Of a stretch of DNA of 64,000 nucleotides, positions 35,516-48,575 are shown in pieces. A program made the position numbers and the translations under genes. Where the stretch lies: positions 4,008,001-4,072,000 of the forward strand of contig NZ_CP019799.1 in the NCBI RefSeq assembly GCF_002007605.1. The letters are read 5' to 3'. The notes beneath the pieces are model-generated. The model was not told the origin of the DNA, ran no database searches, and was given only the letters and a program-made list of their open reading frames with translations. The DNA is from Cellvibrio sp. PSBB023. GTDB lineage: Bacteria; Pseudomonadota; Gammaproteobacteria; Pseudomonadales; Cellvibrionaceae. Numbering within the stretch: position 1 is the stretch's first letter; each line of letters opens with the position of its first letter.

Positions 35516-36265
35516 TTATTGCAGCAAGTGTTTGATGTCTGGCAGCATGGCATCCGCCCAGACTTGATAACCTTTAGGGGTTGGATGCAGAAAATCTGCC
35601 ATTATCTCTGTGGAGATGCTGCCGTCTTTTTGCAGCAGGGGCGCGCCGTAGTTTTTAAAGAAAATCCGTTTGTCGTCACCCAGCTTGGCGATAATAGCGT
35701 TAACTTTTTTTACCTTGGCGCGCTCGGTTGCGTCAGCCTTTTCTTTAAACGGCAATACACCATTCAGCAAAATTTTGCTGTTGGGCCAGGCCAGTTGCAG
35801 TTGCGTGACAACCGCTGTGACACTCGCGGCAACTTGCTCCGGTGTTTCGTTGTAGAGTGCAAAGTTGTTCACGCCAATTAACAAGACAATCAGTTTGGGC
35901 TGCAGTTGTCCTATGGCGCCATGTTGTAAACGCCAGAGCACATTGGCCGTACCATCGCCACCAATACCAAAGTTGGCGGCATTTAAGGGTTTGAAATGTT
36001 TTTCCCAAAGTTGCCAATCCCAGCCAGCGGTAATGGAATCGCCAACAAAGAGCACATCTACCTGATCGTGTTCGGCGATTAACACATCTTCGGCGTGCAT
36101 CCTGTCCCAGGTGGCAACGGTCATCCACGGATAGTCCATTGTGCGCTTGGCGGGAATGGTGCCCCCAGAGGGCGACTCCGGTGAGAGTGCATGACTCAGG
36201 TGGCAAATGGCGCCCAGTGCAAGAGCACAGGCAATACGAGGTAATGAAAAAGAGCGTGAATGCAT
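35516..36265 (-). CDS. Exported SGNH/GDSL hydrolase (PAF-acetylhydrolase-like)
   Basis: 249 residues with a signal peptide ending near LSHA. SGNH blocks: LFVGDSITAGW (Ser), NFGIGGDGTANVLWRL, LLIGVNNF (Asn) and FLHPTPKGYQVWA (His). The sequence resembles the PAF-acetylhydrolase beta/gamma-like group common in polysaccharide degraders. It is probably a secreted deacetylase; its substrate is not visible. It is followed by the CE2-type gene. Confidence 0.85.
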   Translation of the reverse strand: MHSRSFSLPRIACALALGAICHLSHALSPESPSGGTIPAKRTMDYPWMTVATWDRMHAEDVLIAEHDQVDVLFVGDSITAGWDWQLWEKHFKPLNAANFGIGGDGTANVLWRLQHGAIGQLQPKLIVLLIGVNNFALYNETPEQVAASVTAVVTQLQLAWPNSKILLNGVLPFKEKADATERAKVKKVNAIIAKLGDDKRIFFKNYGAPLLQKDGSISTEIMADFLHPTPKGYQVWADAMLPDIKHLLQ

Positions 36266-36426
36266 AACAAAAAATTCCTGCAGTAGAGTTAAACATCACC
36301 ATCATCGTTGTTGCTTGATGTGGCATAGGTAACGCAGGCTGTGTGTTTTTATGAAGATCGCGCTTGCTGCGCGTTTTATTGTGAACATTTGTCAATCAAT
36401 CTTATCGAGAGCGACAAACGTTTTTT

Positions 36427-37476
36427 TTAATTTCTCAAGCTTAGTCGTTCATTGTGCATATTCAAACTTTGCACGCCAGCAATATTTAATATCAGATCCA
36501 GCAATTCATCCCAAGGCTCGGCGTTGCGCATGCCTTTTACGGCTTTGTCGATACCATTGGCTTTGCGCAACAATTGTTGCAACTGCGCGGGTTTTAAGCG
36601 GCGCAGCGCACTCTGGATTAAGGGCTGCCGCTTGTCCCATACCCCGGCTTGTTTTGCGGCCCATTCAAAATGTTTGCCCTGTGCTACCGCTTGGGATATT
36701 TGAATCAAGGCGCGAATTTCGCGAGTGATGGCCCACAGCACATTAATCGGCTCGGTGCCTTCGGTTTTTAAGCCTTGCAGCGTGCGTACCGCGGCGCGTG
36801 CATCGCCGTGCAGGGCTTTGTCTGTCAAGCCAAATACATCGTAACGTGCGCTGTCGGCCACAACGGAAGCCATCAATTCATAGCTGATGCGATTGTCAGT
36901 GGCGAGTAATTTTAATTTTTCAATTTCCTGCGCGGCGGCGAGCAGGTTGCCTTCAATACGTGAGGCGAGTAAATCAATTGCATCGCTGTCGGCGTGTAAG
37001 CCGGATTGCTGCAAGCGCACGCCAATCCAGCGCGGTAATTGTGCAGGTGTTACAGGCCAGACTTGAATGTGTTGGCCGGCATCTTCAATCGCTTTAAACC
37101 ATTTACTTTTTTGCGTGGCGCCATCGAGTTTTTCGGTGACGATCAGCAATAAATTATCCGGCGCGGGCGATTGCGCGTACTCCTGCAGAATCTTGCCGCC
37201 CTTGTCGCCTGGCTTACCGGTTGGCATGCGCACTTCGATAATTTTTTTCTCGGCAAAAAGCGAGAGGCTGTTGGCGGCGGCGAGCAATTGCCCCCAATCA
37301 AAACTGGTATCGACGTGGTACAGCTCGCGCTCGCTGAAACCATTTTTGCGCGCGGCGGCGCGAATCTGGTCGCAGCACTCCTGAATTAATAGCGGCTCAT
37401 CACCGGACACCAAATAAATGGATGCCAATTGCTTGGTGAGTGCAGCCGATAATTGTTCAGGGCGCAGTTTAGGCAT
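36427..37476 (-). CDS. holA: DNA polymerase III delta subunit
   Basis: 349 residues, near the E. coli length of 343. The N-terminal LRPEQLSAALTKQLASIYLVSGDEPLLIQE is the usual clamp-loader start, and DGATQKSKWFKAIE and RIEGNLLAAAQEIEKL are conserved segments. Delta opens the beta clamp in the clamp loader. It starts three bases after the lptE stop, the typical leuS-lptE-holA operon. Confidence 0.95.
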   Translation of the reverse strand: MPKLRPEQLSAALTKQLASIYLVSGDEPLLIQECCDQIRAAARKNGFSERELYHVDTSFDWGQLLAAANSLSLFAEKKIIEVRMPTGKPGDKGGKILQEYAQSPAPDNLLLIVTEKLDGATQKSKWFKAIEDAGQHIQVWPVTPAQLPRWIGVRLQQSGLHADSDAIDLLASRIEGNLLAAAQEIEKLKLLATDNRISYELMASVVADSARYDVFGLTDKALHGDARAAVRTLQGLKTEGTEPINVLWAITREIRALIQISQAVAQGKHFEWAAKQAGVWDKRQPLIQSALRRLKPAQLQQLLRKANGIDKAVKGMRNAEPWDELLDLILNIAGVQSLNMHNERLSLRN

Positions 37477-37478
37477 AG

Positions 37479-38015
37479 TTATTGAGCAGCGGGTGCAGGT
37501 GATACAGCCGGTGCTTTGTGCGCGAGGCTTTTGGTGCGACGCAGAATGGACTGCGCCAACTCGCGACGCATTTCCTGCAATATTAACTCTTCTTCCTGCG
37601 CGGCACTGTTGGCGTTGTTGACGTTGTAGTCATAACTGCGTGACAGGCTCGCTCTGGTGTTGCGTGGGGTAATGACGCCATTGTCATTGCTGACACTGTA
37701 GTCAATGCTCAGGATAATTTCGTAGGCGCTGGTCAAGGCATCGCTACCCACACCGGCGGTACGCTTATCCATTTTTTCCTGCCCGAGCATCAAACGCAGT
37801 GAATTGGCTGTCGCACTTTTTTGTTCGTTGATCCGGTAGGCGGGCAGCGCCTGACGAACGGCGTCCATCAGCGGTGTATGATCATCGTCGGTCACAATCA
37901 CCAAATCCAGTGGTGCGGTCATGGCCAGCTTATCGCCACCGGCACTGGAGCCGCGCAAGTGCCAACCGCAAGCGGAGAGAGTGAGCATTAATAAACCGGC
38001 GATAACTTTTTTCAT
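37479..38015 (-). CDS. lptE: LPS-assembly lipoprotein LptE
   Basis: 178 residues with a lipobox (LSAC) followed by GWHLRGSS, the recognisable LptE start. It plugs the LptD barrel at the outer membrane during LPS export. Identity is supported by the leuS-lptE-holA order. The C-terminal end is Ala/Pro-rich. Confidence 0.93.
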   Translation of the reverse strand: MKKVIAGLLMLTLSACGWHLRGSSAGGDKLAMTAPLDLVIVTDDDHTPLMDAVRQALPAYRINEQKSATANSLRLMLGQEKMDKRTAGVGSDALTSAYEIILSIDYSVSNDNGVITPRNTRASLSRSYDYNVNNANSAAQEEELILQEMRRELAQSILRRTKSLAHKAPAVSPAPAAQ

Positions 38016-38030
38016 AACAATCTCTTTAGT

Positions 38031-38051
38031 GCCCCCTTTGAAAAAGGGGGC
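38031..38051. repeat. GC-rich intergenic hairpin between leuS and lptE
   Basis: GCCCCCTTT and AAAGGGGGC form a perfect 9-bp stem with a GAA loop, adjoining CTAGGGGGATT. It lies inside an operon and has no clean U-run on the minus strand, so it is likely a dispersed REP-like hairpin or an mRNA-stability element. Confidence 0.55.
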
Positions 38052-38085
38052 TAGGGGGATTCGCTTTTAGGAGTTAATTCCCTGT

Positions 38086-40569
<2,484 letters not shown>

Positions 40570-40811
40570 CTAAGGCCTATCTGAAGTGAGATTTTGGAAA
40601 GGCAGTGATTATAGAGGGATGGCACTGAAAAGGGGTAATAATCGCGCGTAGCATTTCCGTGTCGGGCGCCCTTGTGAATGAGGGCTATACTGATGTCGCT
40701 GTACTATAGATTTTTCGAGGTTTAGATTTATCAGAGTTTGAAAAGGCGGGTAGTGAGGCGGTATACCTGTGTGGATTAATAATCTTGACACCTGAGCAGG
40801 AGTTATTTGCC

Positions 40812-41162
40812 ATGAAGCCGACGGACAACCCAACAAACAAAGTCGCTGATAATCCCTATCACGTCAGCCATGCCGATTTGCCCTTTAGCCCGGAAGAAAC
40901 CGGTGCCTTGGGGGCGCTCAAGCAAGAGGTGGACGAGCTGGTCAAGCTTGAGCTTACTGCCGAGCAGATGCTGGGGCAGGAGGTGGATTTGGCTAAAGCC
41001 TATATTCAGGAGGATGCCCATAGCATCTGGTCGGACTTGAAGTTGGGGCTCTATGAGTGGGAGTTGATTACGGGCGACTGGCTATTGCGCGCTGCTGACC
41101 CGACCCGCGTGGATTGGCAATTGCACCACTGGTGGGGCGACGACGAAACCCATCTGCATTAA
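40812..41162 (+). CDS. Small acidic protein, possibly related to the YbeL/DUF1451 N-terminal domain
   Basis: 116 residues from ATG 40812, with AGGAG about 10 bases upstream. It is acidic and helical, with ELVKLELTAEQMLGQEVD and EWELITGDWLLRAADPTRVDW. The last segment resembles the middle of E. coli YbeL, whose gene also neighbours leuS, but the C-terminal zinc ribbon of that family is absent: the protein ends DDETHLH with no Cys at all. It is divergent from leuS. The relationship is tentative; otherwise it is unknown. Confidence 0.65.
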   Translation: MKPTDNPTNKVADNPYHVSHADLPFSPEETGALGALKQEVDELVKLELTAEQMLGQEVDLAKAYIQEDAHSIWSDLKLGLYEWELITGDWLLRAADPTRVDWQLHHWWGDDETHLH

Positions 41163-41321
41163 TCGTTATTGTGGCATCTGCTACAACATTTGCCGCAACT
41201 GCTATTATCCCTATCGCCCGGCAGTGTACCGGGCGATGTTATCTATAAGGGGCGTTTCCCCGCCATCGGCAGTGGCCAAACTGGTCATCACAATCACCTG
41301 AGTCTGTGACGGAATTATTTT

Positions 41322-42260
41322 ATGCCTGCTTTTGGTCGCCTTTTTTATCGCGCACTGCTGTGTGCCTGTTTATTGTTTTGTGTTGGAGTTAATGCCCAAG
41401 TGTCTGCTGATCAACCCGAGACCCATCGCCCGGTGGGTATATTTTATCTGTGGAATGAAAAACCGCTGGTCAGCCCCGATCGCGAGCATGTGAAAGACCA
41501 GCGGGTATACGCGGTCGATAACGCCTCCATGACGCCCTATTGGCCAGAGGCCGGCAAGGCTAATGGCGCCGCGGTAGTGGTATTTCCAGGGGGCGGTTAT
41601 GTGCGGCTGGCCATCAACCACGAGGGGCATGACATTGCCAAATGGTTTGCCGCGCGCGGTGTGGCGGCGTTTGTGGTCAAGTACCGAATGCAGGAGCATG
41701 GCTTTCCGGCACCTTTGCTCGATGGCTTGCGCGCCGTGCGTCAGGTGCGTCAACACGCGCAGGCCTGGGGGATTGATCCCGCCAAAGTGGGGGTGATTGG
41801 GTTTTCGGCGGGTGGTCATCTGGCGGCCAGTGTCGCCACCCGCTTTGACTTTGCGGCCGATAGCCATGACCCGCTGGCTGCTATCAGTGCGCGCCCTGAT
41901 TTTGCCATTTTGGGATACCCCGTCATCACCCTGGAAGGCGCCGATGCCCATGCCGGTTCGCGCCGGGCGCTATTGGGTGAAAACCCTGATCCACAACTGG
42001 TGCGTGACAACTCTTTACAATTTCAAGTCAGCGATCAGATCCCACCTGTGTTTATGTTACATGGGGTTGGCGATCAGGCGGTGCCTGTCGGCAATAGCCT
42101 GGCCTTTTTTAACGAGGTGCAAAAGCACAACAAGCAGTCTGAATTGCATATCTACAACTCCGCAATTCATGGCGTGGGCATGATTCAAGGGCAGGGCAGT
42201 ATTTCGCTCTGGCCTGAAGCCTTGAATGCCTGGCTGCAGCAGTTGGGCATTATTCACTAG
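41322..42260 (+). CDS. Exported alpha/beta-hydrolase esterase (acetyl-xylan-esterase-like)
   Basis: 312 residues. The signal peptide ends near GVNAQ. The oxyanion segment VVVFPGGGYVRLA and nucleophile elbow GVIGFSAGGHLAAS place it in the BD-FAE/Axe-like esterase group; Asp and His are in HGVGDQAVPVGNS and NSAIHGVGM. These enzymes remove acetyl or feruloyl groups from plant polysaccharides in the periplasm. It stands alone between the small acidic protein and the GGDEF-EAL gene. Confidence 0.85.
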   Translation: MPAFGRLFYRALLCACLLFCVGVNAQVSADQPETHRPVGIFYLWNEKPLVSPDREHVKDQRVYAVDNASMTPYWPEAGKANGAAVVVFPGGGYVRLAINHEGHDIAKWFAARGVAAFVVKYRMQEHGFPAPLLDGLRAVRQVRQHAQAWGIDPAKVGVIGFSAGGHLAASVATRFDFAADSHDPLAAISARPDFAILGYPVITLEGADAHAGSRRALLGENPDPQLVRDNSLQFQVSDQIPPVFMLHGVGDQAVPVGNSLAFFNEVQKHNKQSELHIYNSAIHGVGMIQGQGSISLWPEALNAWLQQLGIIH

Positions 42261-42353
42261 CACCGTTTTGGTTGTGTGAGGAACAGATGGTGGTGTTGCC
42301 GGTCATAGCCAGCTTGGTCACCCTATCTGTTTCTGCCGTATTTAGGAGATGTT

Positions 42354-44372
42354 ATGGCACCCCACTCGTTGTCGCCGGTTTCTGACCTGCAGGGGGAGGT
42401 TCAACTAGCTCGCGAAAAGGCACAGGTGATGTATCGCCAGTTGCCCAACGTGTTGATTTTTACCTTTGCGGCCGCTGCTGCGCTCATTCTCTATTACCGC
42501 GAGGTGCAGCAGTTGTGGGTGTGGTGGGTTGTTATGCAGGTGATCACCCTGGCGCGGCTGGCCTCGTTGATTGTCTGGCGGCGGTACTGGTCAACATCGA
42601 CCGCACCTGCCCATGCCGAGCAAGCCATTCGCCTGTTTATTGGTTTCTCGCTGTTGACTGGTGCCTTGTGGGCAGTGTTTTCCATTACCTTCTTCGGTAT
42701 TTCCAATGGCTCGCAACGGTTGGTGATTGCGATGGTCATGGCGACCGTTGCCGCCGGCAGTGTGAATGTGCTCGCCTTGGTGCCTTGGGCCAGCCGGTTA
42801 TTTATTGCCCTTCTGATTGTCCCCTTGATTGTGTTGTTTGCCACCACTGGCGATATGGATGACCTGGTCATTGCCGGGTTGGGCCTGGTGCTATTCATGG
42901 GGTTGAGCGGTTTTGCCCGGGTCGCCAACGAAAGTGCGGCCCAACTGCTTGTTATGGCGCGGCAGCGCGAGCAGCGTTTGGCCAAAGCCGCCAGTGAGTG
43001 TGATGCGTTAATGCGCGATAAAACGTCATTGGAATCGCGGTTGGCAGAAAAAATCGAAACGCTGGAATTTGAAATCGCATTGCGTGAACGTTATGCCAGC
43101 GAGCTGTCGCGCATCGCCGCACTGGATTCCATGACCGGATTGCTCAATCGCAGTGCCTTTGAGCGCGAGTTGCGGCGCCAGCAGTTGCCCGTGGGCACTG
43201 CATTGCAACAGGCGCCCCTGGTGATTTTTGTGCTGGAAGTCCTGCGCTTTGATGTGTGGGAACTGCAAGGGGTGAGTGTCAGTGAGCAAATTCTGGTGGC
43301 CATCGCCCAGCGCCTGCGTGATCACTGTGGCGAACAGGCGTTAATAGCCCGCTGGGGTGGAGCGGAGTTTGCGCTTGCCCTGCGCAGCGATAATCGGGAT
43401 TGGCCGCAATACGGCGCCACCCTGCGCGCCTTACTGCAAGAGAGTATCGAAACTGATACCGGCCCGCTGCATTTGGATGTCATGGTGGGGGTCGCCCAGT
43501 TCAATGCCGAAGAGCGCGATCTGGAAGCACTTATTTACAGGGCATCGGTCGCCAAGCACAGCCTGCGTCAGCAGGAAGTTGGTGGTGTAAAAGTGTTTGA
43601 TGATGCGTTGGATGTGGTCATTCGCCAGCGCCAGACACTGCGCCGTGCATTACATGCCTCGCTGGAGACCGATGACCTGAAGCTGGTTTTCCAGCCTATA
43701 GAGCCCTGTGAGGCGGGTGTGCCGCGCAAAATGGAGGCACTGCTGCGTTGGAATGAGCCTGAGCTGGGGGCTGTCTCGCCCGCCTTATTTATTCCTGTCG
43801 CCGAAGAGAGTGGCCTGATTGTGCCCTTGGGGCGCTGGGTATTGCGTGAAGCCTGTCGCGCGGCCATGAGCTGGCCATATGGCACGGTGGTGAGTGTGAA
43901 TGTCTCGGTGCAGCAAATCTTGAGCGGGGATCTCCTGCAGGATGTACAGGATGCCCTGGCTTATTCCGGCCTTGCTGCGCAACGACTGGAGATCGAAATT
44001 ACCGAGAGTGTGTTCTCCCGTGATCTCGATCTGGTCTGTCAGGTGCTGGCCGCCCTGCGCGCGCAGGGCATCAGTCTGGCGATTGATGATTTCGGTACTG
44101 GTTATTCATCGCTAGCCTATCTGCGGCAACTGCCGGTGGATGTCATTAAAATAGACCGCTGCTTTATCACCGACCTGGATCAGGGTGCCCGTAAGCTGCT
44201 GCTGGCGATGGTCAGTATGGCGCGTGGGCTGGGGTTTCGTATTGTCGTGGAAGGTGTGGAAACGGCAGAGCAGCAGAATCTGCTGGCAGCCATGGGGGTC
44301 GATTACCTGCAAGGCTATTTTATTGCTCGACCTATGGCTGCGAGCGACGTGGCCGCATGGCTGGCACGCTAA
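42354..44372 (+). CDS. Membrane GGDEF-EAL protein, probable cyclic-di-GMP phosphodiesterase
   Basis: 672 residues. Five to six N-terminal membrane helices (about 35-205) lead through a coiled coil to a GGDEF domain whose active site reads GGAEF, so it is probably not a cyclase. The EAL domain looks complete: MEALLRW (EAL), ITESVF, DDFGTGYSSLAYL, IKIDRCFI and VEGVE. It should therefore degrade cyclic-di-GMP, with the GGDEF domain possibly acting as a GTP-binding regulator. No two-component or operon partner is adjacent. Confidence 0.9.
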   Translation: MAPHSLSPVSDLQGEVQLAREKAQVMYRQLPNVLIFTFAAAAALILYYREVQQLWVWWVVMQVITLARLASLIVWRRYWSTSTAPAHAEQAIRLFIGFSLLTGALWAVFSITFFGISNGSQRLVIAMVMATVAAGSVNVLALVPWASRLFIALLIVPLIVLFATTGDMDDLVIAGLGLVLFMGLSGFARVANESAAQLLVMARQREQRLAKAASECDALMRDKTSLESRLAEKIETLEFEIALRERYASELSRIAALDSMTGLLNRSAFERELRRQQLPVGTALQQAPLVIFVLEVLRFDVWELQGVSVSEQILVAIAQRLRDHCGEQALIARWGGAEFALALRSDNRDWPQYGATLRALLQESIETDTGPLHLDVMVGVAQFNAEERDLEALIYRASVAKHSLRQQEVGGVKVFDDALDVVIRQRQTLRRALHASLETDDLKLVFQPIEPCEAGVPRKMEALLRWNEPELGAVSPALFIPVAEESGLIVPLGRWVLREACRAAMSWPYGTVVSVNVSVQQILSGDLLQDVQDALAYSGLAAQRLEIEITESVFSRDLDLVCQVLAALRAQGISLAIDDFGTGYSSLAYLRQLPVDVIKIDRCFITDLDQGARKLLLAMVSMARGLGFRIVVEGVETAEQQNLLAAMGVDYLQGYFIARPMAASDVAAWLAR

Positions 44373-44470
44373 GCGAGACCAGCCTTCATCGGTGCGTCGG
44401 TACCTTATAGTGGCGTGCGATGCCGCTCTGGATTGGGCTGGCGTGACGAATAAATGACCAAATCACTGCT

Positions 44471-44500
44471 TGCAGTGACTGACGTCATTGGCATACAATC
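44471..44500 (+). promoter_or_regulatory. Promoter of rplU-rpmA
   Basis: TTGCAG (44471-44476), an 18-bp spacer, TACAAT (44495-44500) and a GC-rich discriminator (CGCCGCCCC) typical of ribosomal genes. A leader of about 90 nt precedes rplU. Confidence 0.55.
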
Positions 44501-44597
44501 GCCGCCCCTGAAATCAGGTATACGACGCTAGTCCCAAACGCCAAGGCATGTCGCCCGGCTACTTCGTGTCGTCCAAGCGTTGTTTTTGGAGCAAAGA

Positions 44598-44915
44598 ATG
44601 AGCGCATATGCAATTTTTGAAAGCGGTGGCAAGCAACATCGCGTAGTTGTGGGTGAAACCCTCAAACTCGAAAAAATCGATTTCGCTACCGGTGGCGTTG
44701 TTGAATTCAACAAAGTTTACCTGGTTGCCAACGGTGCAGACGTCAAGATTGGCGCTCCTGTTGTTGAAGGCGCAACTGTAACTGCTGAAGTAGTTACCCA
44801 TGGCCGTGCTGACAAAGTGAAGATCATCAAATTCCGTCGTCGTAAGCACCACATGAAGCGTCAAGGTCATCGTCAGTGGTTCACTGAAGTGAAAATCACT
44901 GCTATCAAAGGTTAA
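44598..44915 (+). CDS. rplU: Ribosomal protein L21
   Basis: 105 residues from ATG 44598 (GGAG about 10 bases upstream). It starts [16 protein letters not shown] and has the L21 signature [19 protein letters not shown]. It binds 23S rRNA in the large subunit. It is followed 16 bp later by rpmA, the usual pair. Confidence 0.97.
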   Translation: MSAYAIFESGGKQHRVVVGETLKLEKIDFATGGVVEFNKVYLVANGADVKIGAPVVEGATVTAEVVTHGRADKVKIIKFRRRKHHMKRQGHRQWFTEVKITAIKG

Positions 44916-44931
44916 TTGAGGAGGCTATAAA

Positions 44932-45192
44932 ATGGCTCACAAGAAAGGGGTTGGTAGTTCTCGTAACGGTCGCGATTCAGAAGCGAAACGCCTTGGTGTT
45001 AAAGCCTACGGTGGCGAGTTGATTTCTGGTGGCAGTATTATTGTTCGTCAACGCGGAACCAAGTTCCACGCTGGCGTAAACGTAGGTCTGGGTAAAGACC
45101 ATACTCTGTTCGCGAAAGTGGACGGTACCGTTAAGTTCGAAATTAAAGGCGCTTTTGGCCGTCAATACGTAAGCATCATTCCTGCTGCTTAA
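44932..45192 (+). CDS. rpmA: Ribosomal protein L27
   Basis: 86 residues starting [20 protein letters not shown], the canonical L27 start whose tail reaches the peptidyl-transferase centre. AGGAGG lies seven bases upstream. A terminator follows, so obgE has its own transcription start or depends on read-through. Confidence 0.97.
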   Translation: MAHKKGVGSSRNGRDSEAKRLGVKAYGGELISGGSIIVRQRGTKFHAGVNVGLGKDHTLFAKVDGTVKFEIKGAFGRQYVSIIPAA

Positions 45193-45249
45193 TATTGCGC
45201 TAAAAACATAGCCAAGCTTGCTGCTTGCAGTGGGCAAATGAAGAACAAT

Positions 45250-45283
45250 AAAAAAGCCCTGTCGTTAACGATAGGGCTTTTTT
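45250..45283 (+). terminator. Intrinsic terminator after rpmA
   Basis: AAAAAAGCCCT pairs with AGGGCTTTTTT around a TCGTTAACGA centre, itself palindromic, and is followed by a T-run. Confidence 0.9.
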
Positions 45284-45361
45284 ATATTCAGAACGGGCTT
45301 CTGAATAGCGTTATTGAATGTTGTTTTTGAATGATTTTTTGTTTTTATTCCTGTGGAGTGA

Positions 45362-46567
<1,206 letters not shown>

Positions 46568-46622
46568 GGTAATATGCACTAATCACTGGCGATTAGTTTG
46601 ATTGGAAAAATAGTGTAACCTC

Positions 46623-46646
46623 ACGCCCGGATCCCGCGCCGGGCGT
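46623..46646 (+). terminator. Weak terminator-like hairpin between obgE and proB
   Basis: ACGCCCGG and CCGGGCGT form an 8-bp GC stem with an 8-nt loop; the downstream T content is weak (GTTGCATTTT). Partial termination is possible. Confidence 0.5.
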
Positions 46647-46711
46647 GTTGCATTTTGAGCCGGGCATTTTGTATAAAAATTTAACGAATTCTTCTTGAGC
46701 ACATCTCCCTC

Positions 46712-47836
46712 ATGAGCAAAAGAAACATCATTCCCCAAGCGAAACGCTGGGTAGTCAAAATTGGCAGTGCCTTGTTAACCAATGACGGAAAAGGCTTGGA
46801 TGCCGATGCTATCGCCGGTTGGGTGCAGCAAATGGCAGAGCTGCGTTTGCGCGGTATTGAATTGGTGCTGGTATCCTCCGGTGCGGTTGCTGCTGGCATG
46901 CGTCGTTTGGGTTGGGCGGCGCGCCCGACAGAAATTCACCAGTTGCAAGCTGCCGCGGCAGTGGGGCAAATGAGTTTGATCCAAACCTATGAAGTGGAAT
47001 TCCAGCGCTACGGTTTGCTCACCGCACAAGTGCTGCTCGACCACGACGATTTGTCATCCCGCCAGCGCTATTTAAATGCGCGCTCCACCTTGAAAACCCT
47101 GGTGGGATTAAATGTGGTACCGGTGATTAATGAAAACGACACAGTGGTCACTGATGAAATCCGGTTTGGCGATAACGATACCCTAGGTGCTTTGGTTGCC
47201 AACTTGATTGAAGCGGATATGTTGGTGATTCTCACCGATCAAAAAGGCATGTATGACAGCGACCCGCGCCACAATCCTGATGCGCAGTTGCTCAGTGAAA
47301 TTGCCGCTGACGATCCTCGCCTGGAGCAAATGGCGGGCGGTACTGGCGGTGCCTTGGGGCGCGGCGGCATGATCACCAAAGTGCGCGCGGCACGTGTTGC
47401 AGCGCGCTCTGGTGCAGATACCGTGATTGTGGGCGGGCGCATTGAAAACGCACTGCTGCGCATTGCGGCCGGTGAAAACCTTGGTACCTTTTTATGGGCC
47501 GAGCAGCAGCCGCAAGCAGCGCGTAAGCGTTGGATCTCCGGTCAATTGCAAACCCGTGGTGTGGTTGTGCTGGATGAAGGTGCTGCACGTGTTGTGCGCG
47601 AGCAAGGCAAAAGTATTTTGCCTGTGGGTGTTAAAGCAGTGCGTGGTGATTTCACACGCGGTGATATGGTGATTTGTGAAGACCTGAACGGCAAAGAAAT
47701 TGCGCGCGGTTTAATTAATTATCACGCTGATGAAGCGCGCAAAATTATTGGCAAGCCTAGCAGCCAGATTGCCGATATCCTCGGCTATCGCGACGATAAC
47801 GAATTAATTCACCGGGACAATTTGGTGTTGAGTTAA
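46712..47836 (+). CDS. proB: Glutamate 5-kinase
   Basis: 374 residues. The amino-acid kinase domain begins [12 protein letters not shown] and includes [34 protein letters not shown] and [15 protein letters not shown]; a C-terminal PUA domain starts near [13 protein letters not shown]. It catalyses the first step of proline synthesis. The place after obgE is conserved in Pseudomonas and relatives. Confidence 0.96.
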   Translation: MSKRNIIPQAKRWVVKIGSALLTNDGKGLDADAIAGWVQQMAELRLRGIELVLVSSGAVAAGMRRLGWAARPTEIHQLQAAAAVGQMSLIQTYEVEFQRYGLLTAQVLLDHDDLSSRQRYLNARSTLKTLVGLNVVPVINENDTVVTDEIRFGDNDTLGALVANLIEADMLVILTDQKGMYDSDPRHNPDAQLLSEIAADDPRLEQMAGGTGGALGRGGMITKVRAARVAARSGADTVIVGGRIENALLRIAAGENLGTFLWAEQQPQAARKRWISGQLQTRGVVVLDEGAARVVREQGKSILPVGVKAVRGDFTRGDMVICEDLNGKEIARGLINYHADEARKIIGKPSSQIADILGYRDDNELIHRDNLVLS

Positions 47837-47851
47837 GGTTATCTCTTGTGC

Positions 47852-47894
47852 AATAAAAAGCCCGTTCATCTTTTGATGTGCGGGCTTTTTATTG
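47852..47894. terminator. Bidirectional terminator between proB and the PEP-CTERM gene
   Basis: AATAAAAAGCCCG pairs with CGGGCTTTTTATT; the inner CATC and GATG extend the stem around TTTT. It serves the convergent pair on both strands. Confidence 0.9.
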
Positions 47895-47915
47895 TTGATT
47901 TTTTTTTGCGGGTTT

Positions 47916-48512
47916 TTATGTTGGTGAGTGCGGTAATTTCGTGCGTAAAACCAGCATGGCTAGTACGCCAATTAATAACAGCAGGCTTGATGGTTCTGGT
48001 ACTGACGCGCCGTTGACATTAATGTTTACGCCATTAATAGAATCGAGAAATAAGTCATTTCCAGAGGCATCACCCAGAGTATTAGCGGTTAGTGAAAAAT
48101 CGCCACTGCCGATGGCAATAGCATTGAGTAATACGCTAAACAAGGTGAATTCACTTTGTTGTAGTAGTTCTAGTGTTGGCATGTCATCAAACGATAGCTC
48201 AAACAGGTTTAACCAGCCGATGCCGCTGCTGGTGTCCTGCAGGCTGCCAGAGCCAGACAGATCCAATTGATTGCCTTGTGAATCGCCCCAGATGATGGTG
48301 TTGATGCTGAAAAGGCTTGCGTCGTAATTGAAGTTTACATCGTAAGCGCCCAGCGCTAGTTCGCCATCAAGTCCACTAATGCGTACTTGCACCTCAACAT
48401 TTTCACCAATATTAATGGCGGCGTGGTCAGCAATTAAATCAATGTTAATTGCATTGGCGTTAAGTGAAAAGCTCAAGCCCAGTGTGAGTAAGCCTGCTAA
48501 TAAATTCTTCAT
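47916..48512 (-). CDS. PEP-CTERM protein with a cohesin-like domain
   Basis: 198 residues. A signal peptide ends near NANA. The body (about 22-165) is a beta-rich domain with the spacing of cohesins: INIGENVEVQVRISGLDG, LGAYDVNFNYDASLF, then GIGWLNLFELSF and a final strand pair. The C-terminus has VPEPSSLLLL, a hydrophobic helix and a short basic tail (RTK), the PEP-CTERM sorting signal handled by an exosortase, which is not in this window. It follows, on the same strand, a nuclease gene ending in a dockerin-like module. I infer a surface or matrix anchor for that nuclease. Confidence 0.78.
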   Translation of the reverse strand: MKNLLAGLLTLGLSFSLNANAINIDLIADHAAINIGENVEVQVRISGLDGELALGAYDVNFNYDASLFSINTIIWGDSQGNQLDLSGSGSLQDTSSGIGWLNLFELSFDDMPTLELLQQSEFTLFSVLLNAIAIGSGDFSLTANTLGDASGNDLFLDSINGVNINVNGASVPEPSSLLLLIGVLAMLVLRTKLPHSPT

Positions 48513-48575
48513 AAAAAACTCCTGTTAAACATAAATGGCCTTCATAAGTGAAGGCCTTGTTGGTTGCATGATTAT

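Noticed and set aside
38031..38051. Hairpin between leuS and lptE considered as a terminator
   Set aside because: No T-run follows on the transcribed strand, and it lies inside a conserved operon.
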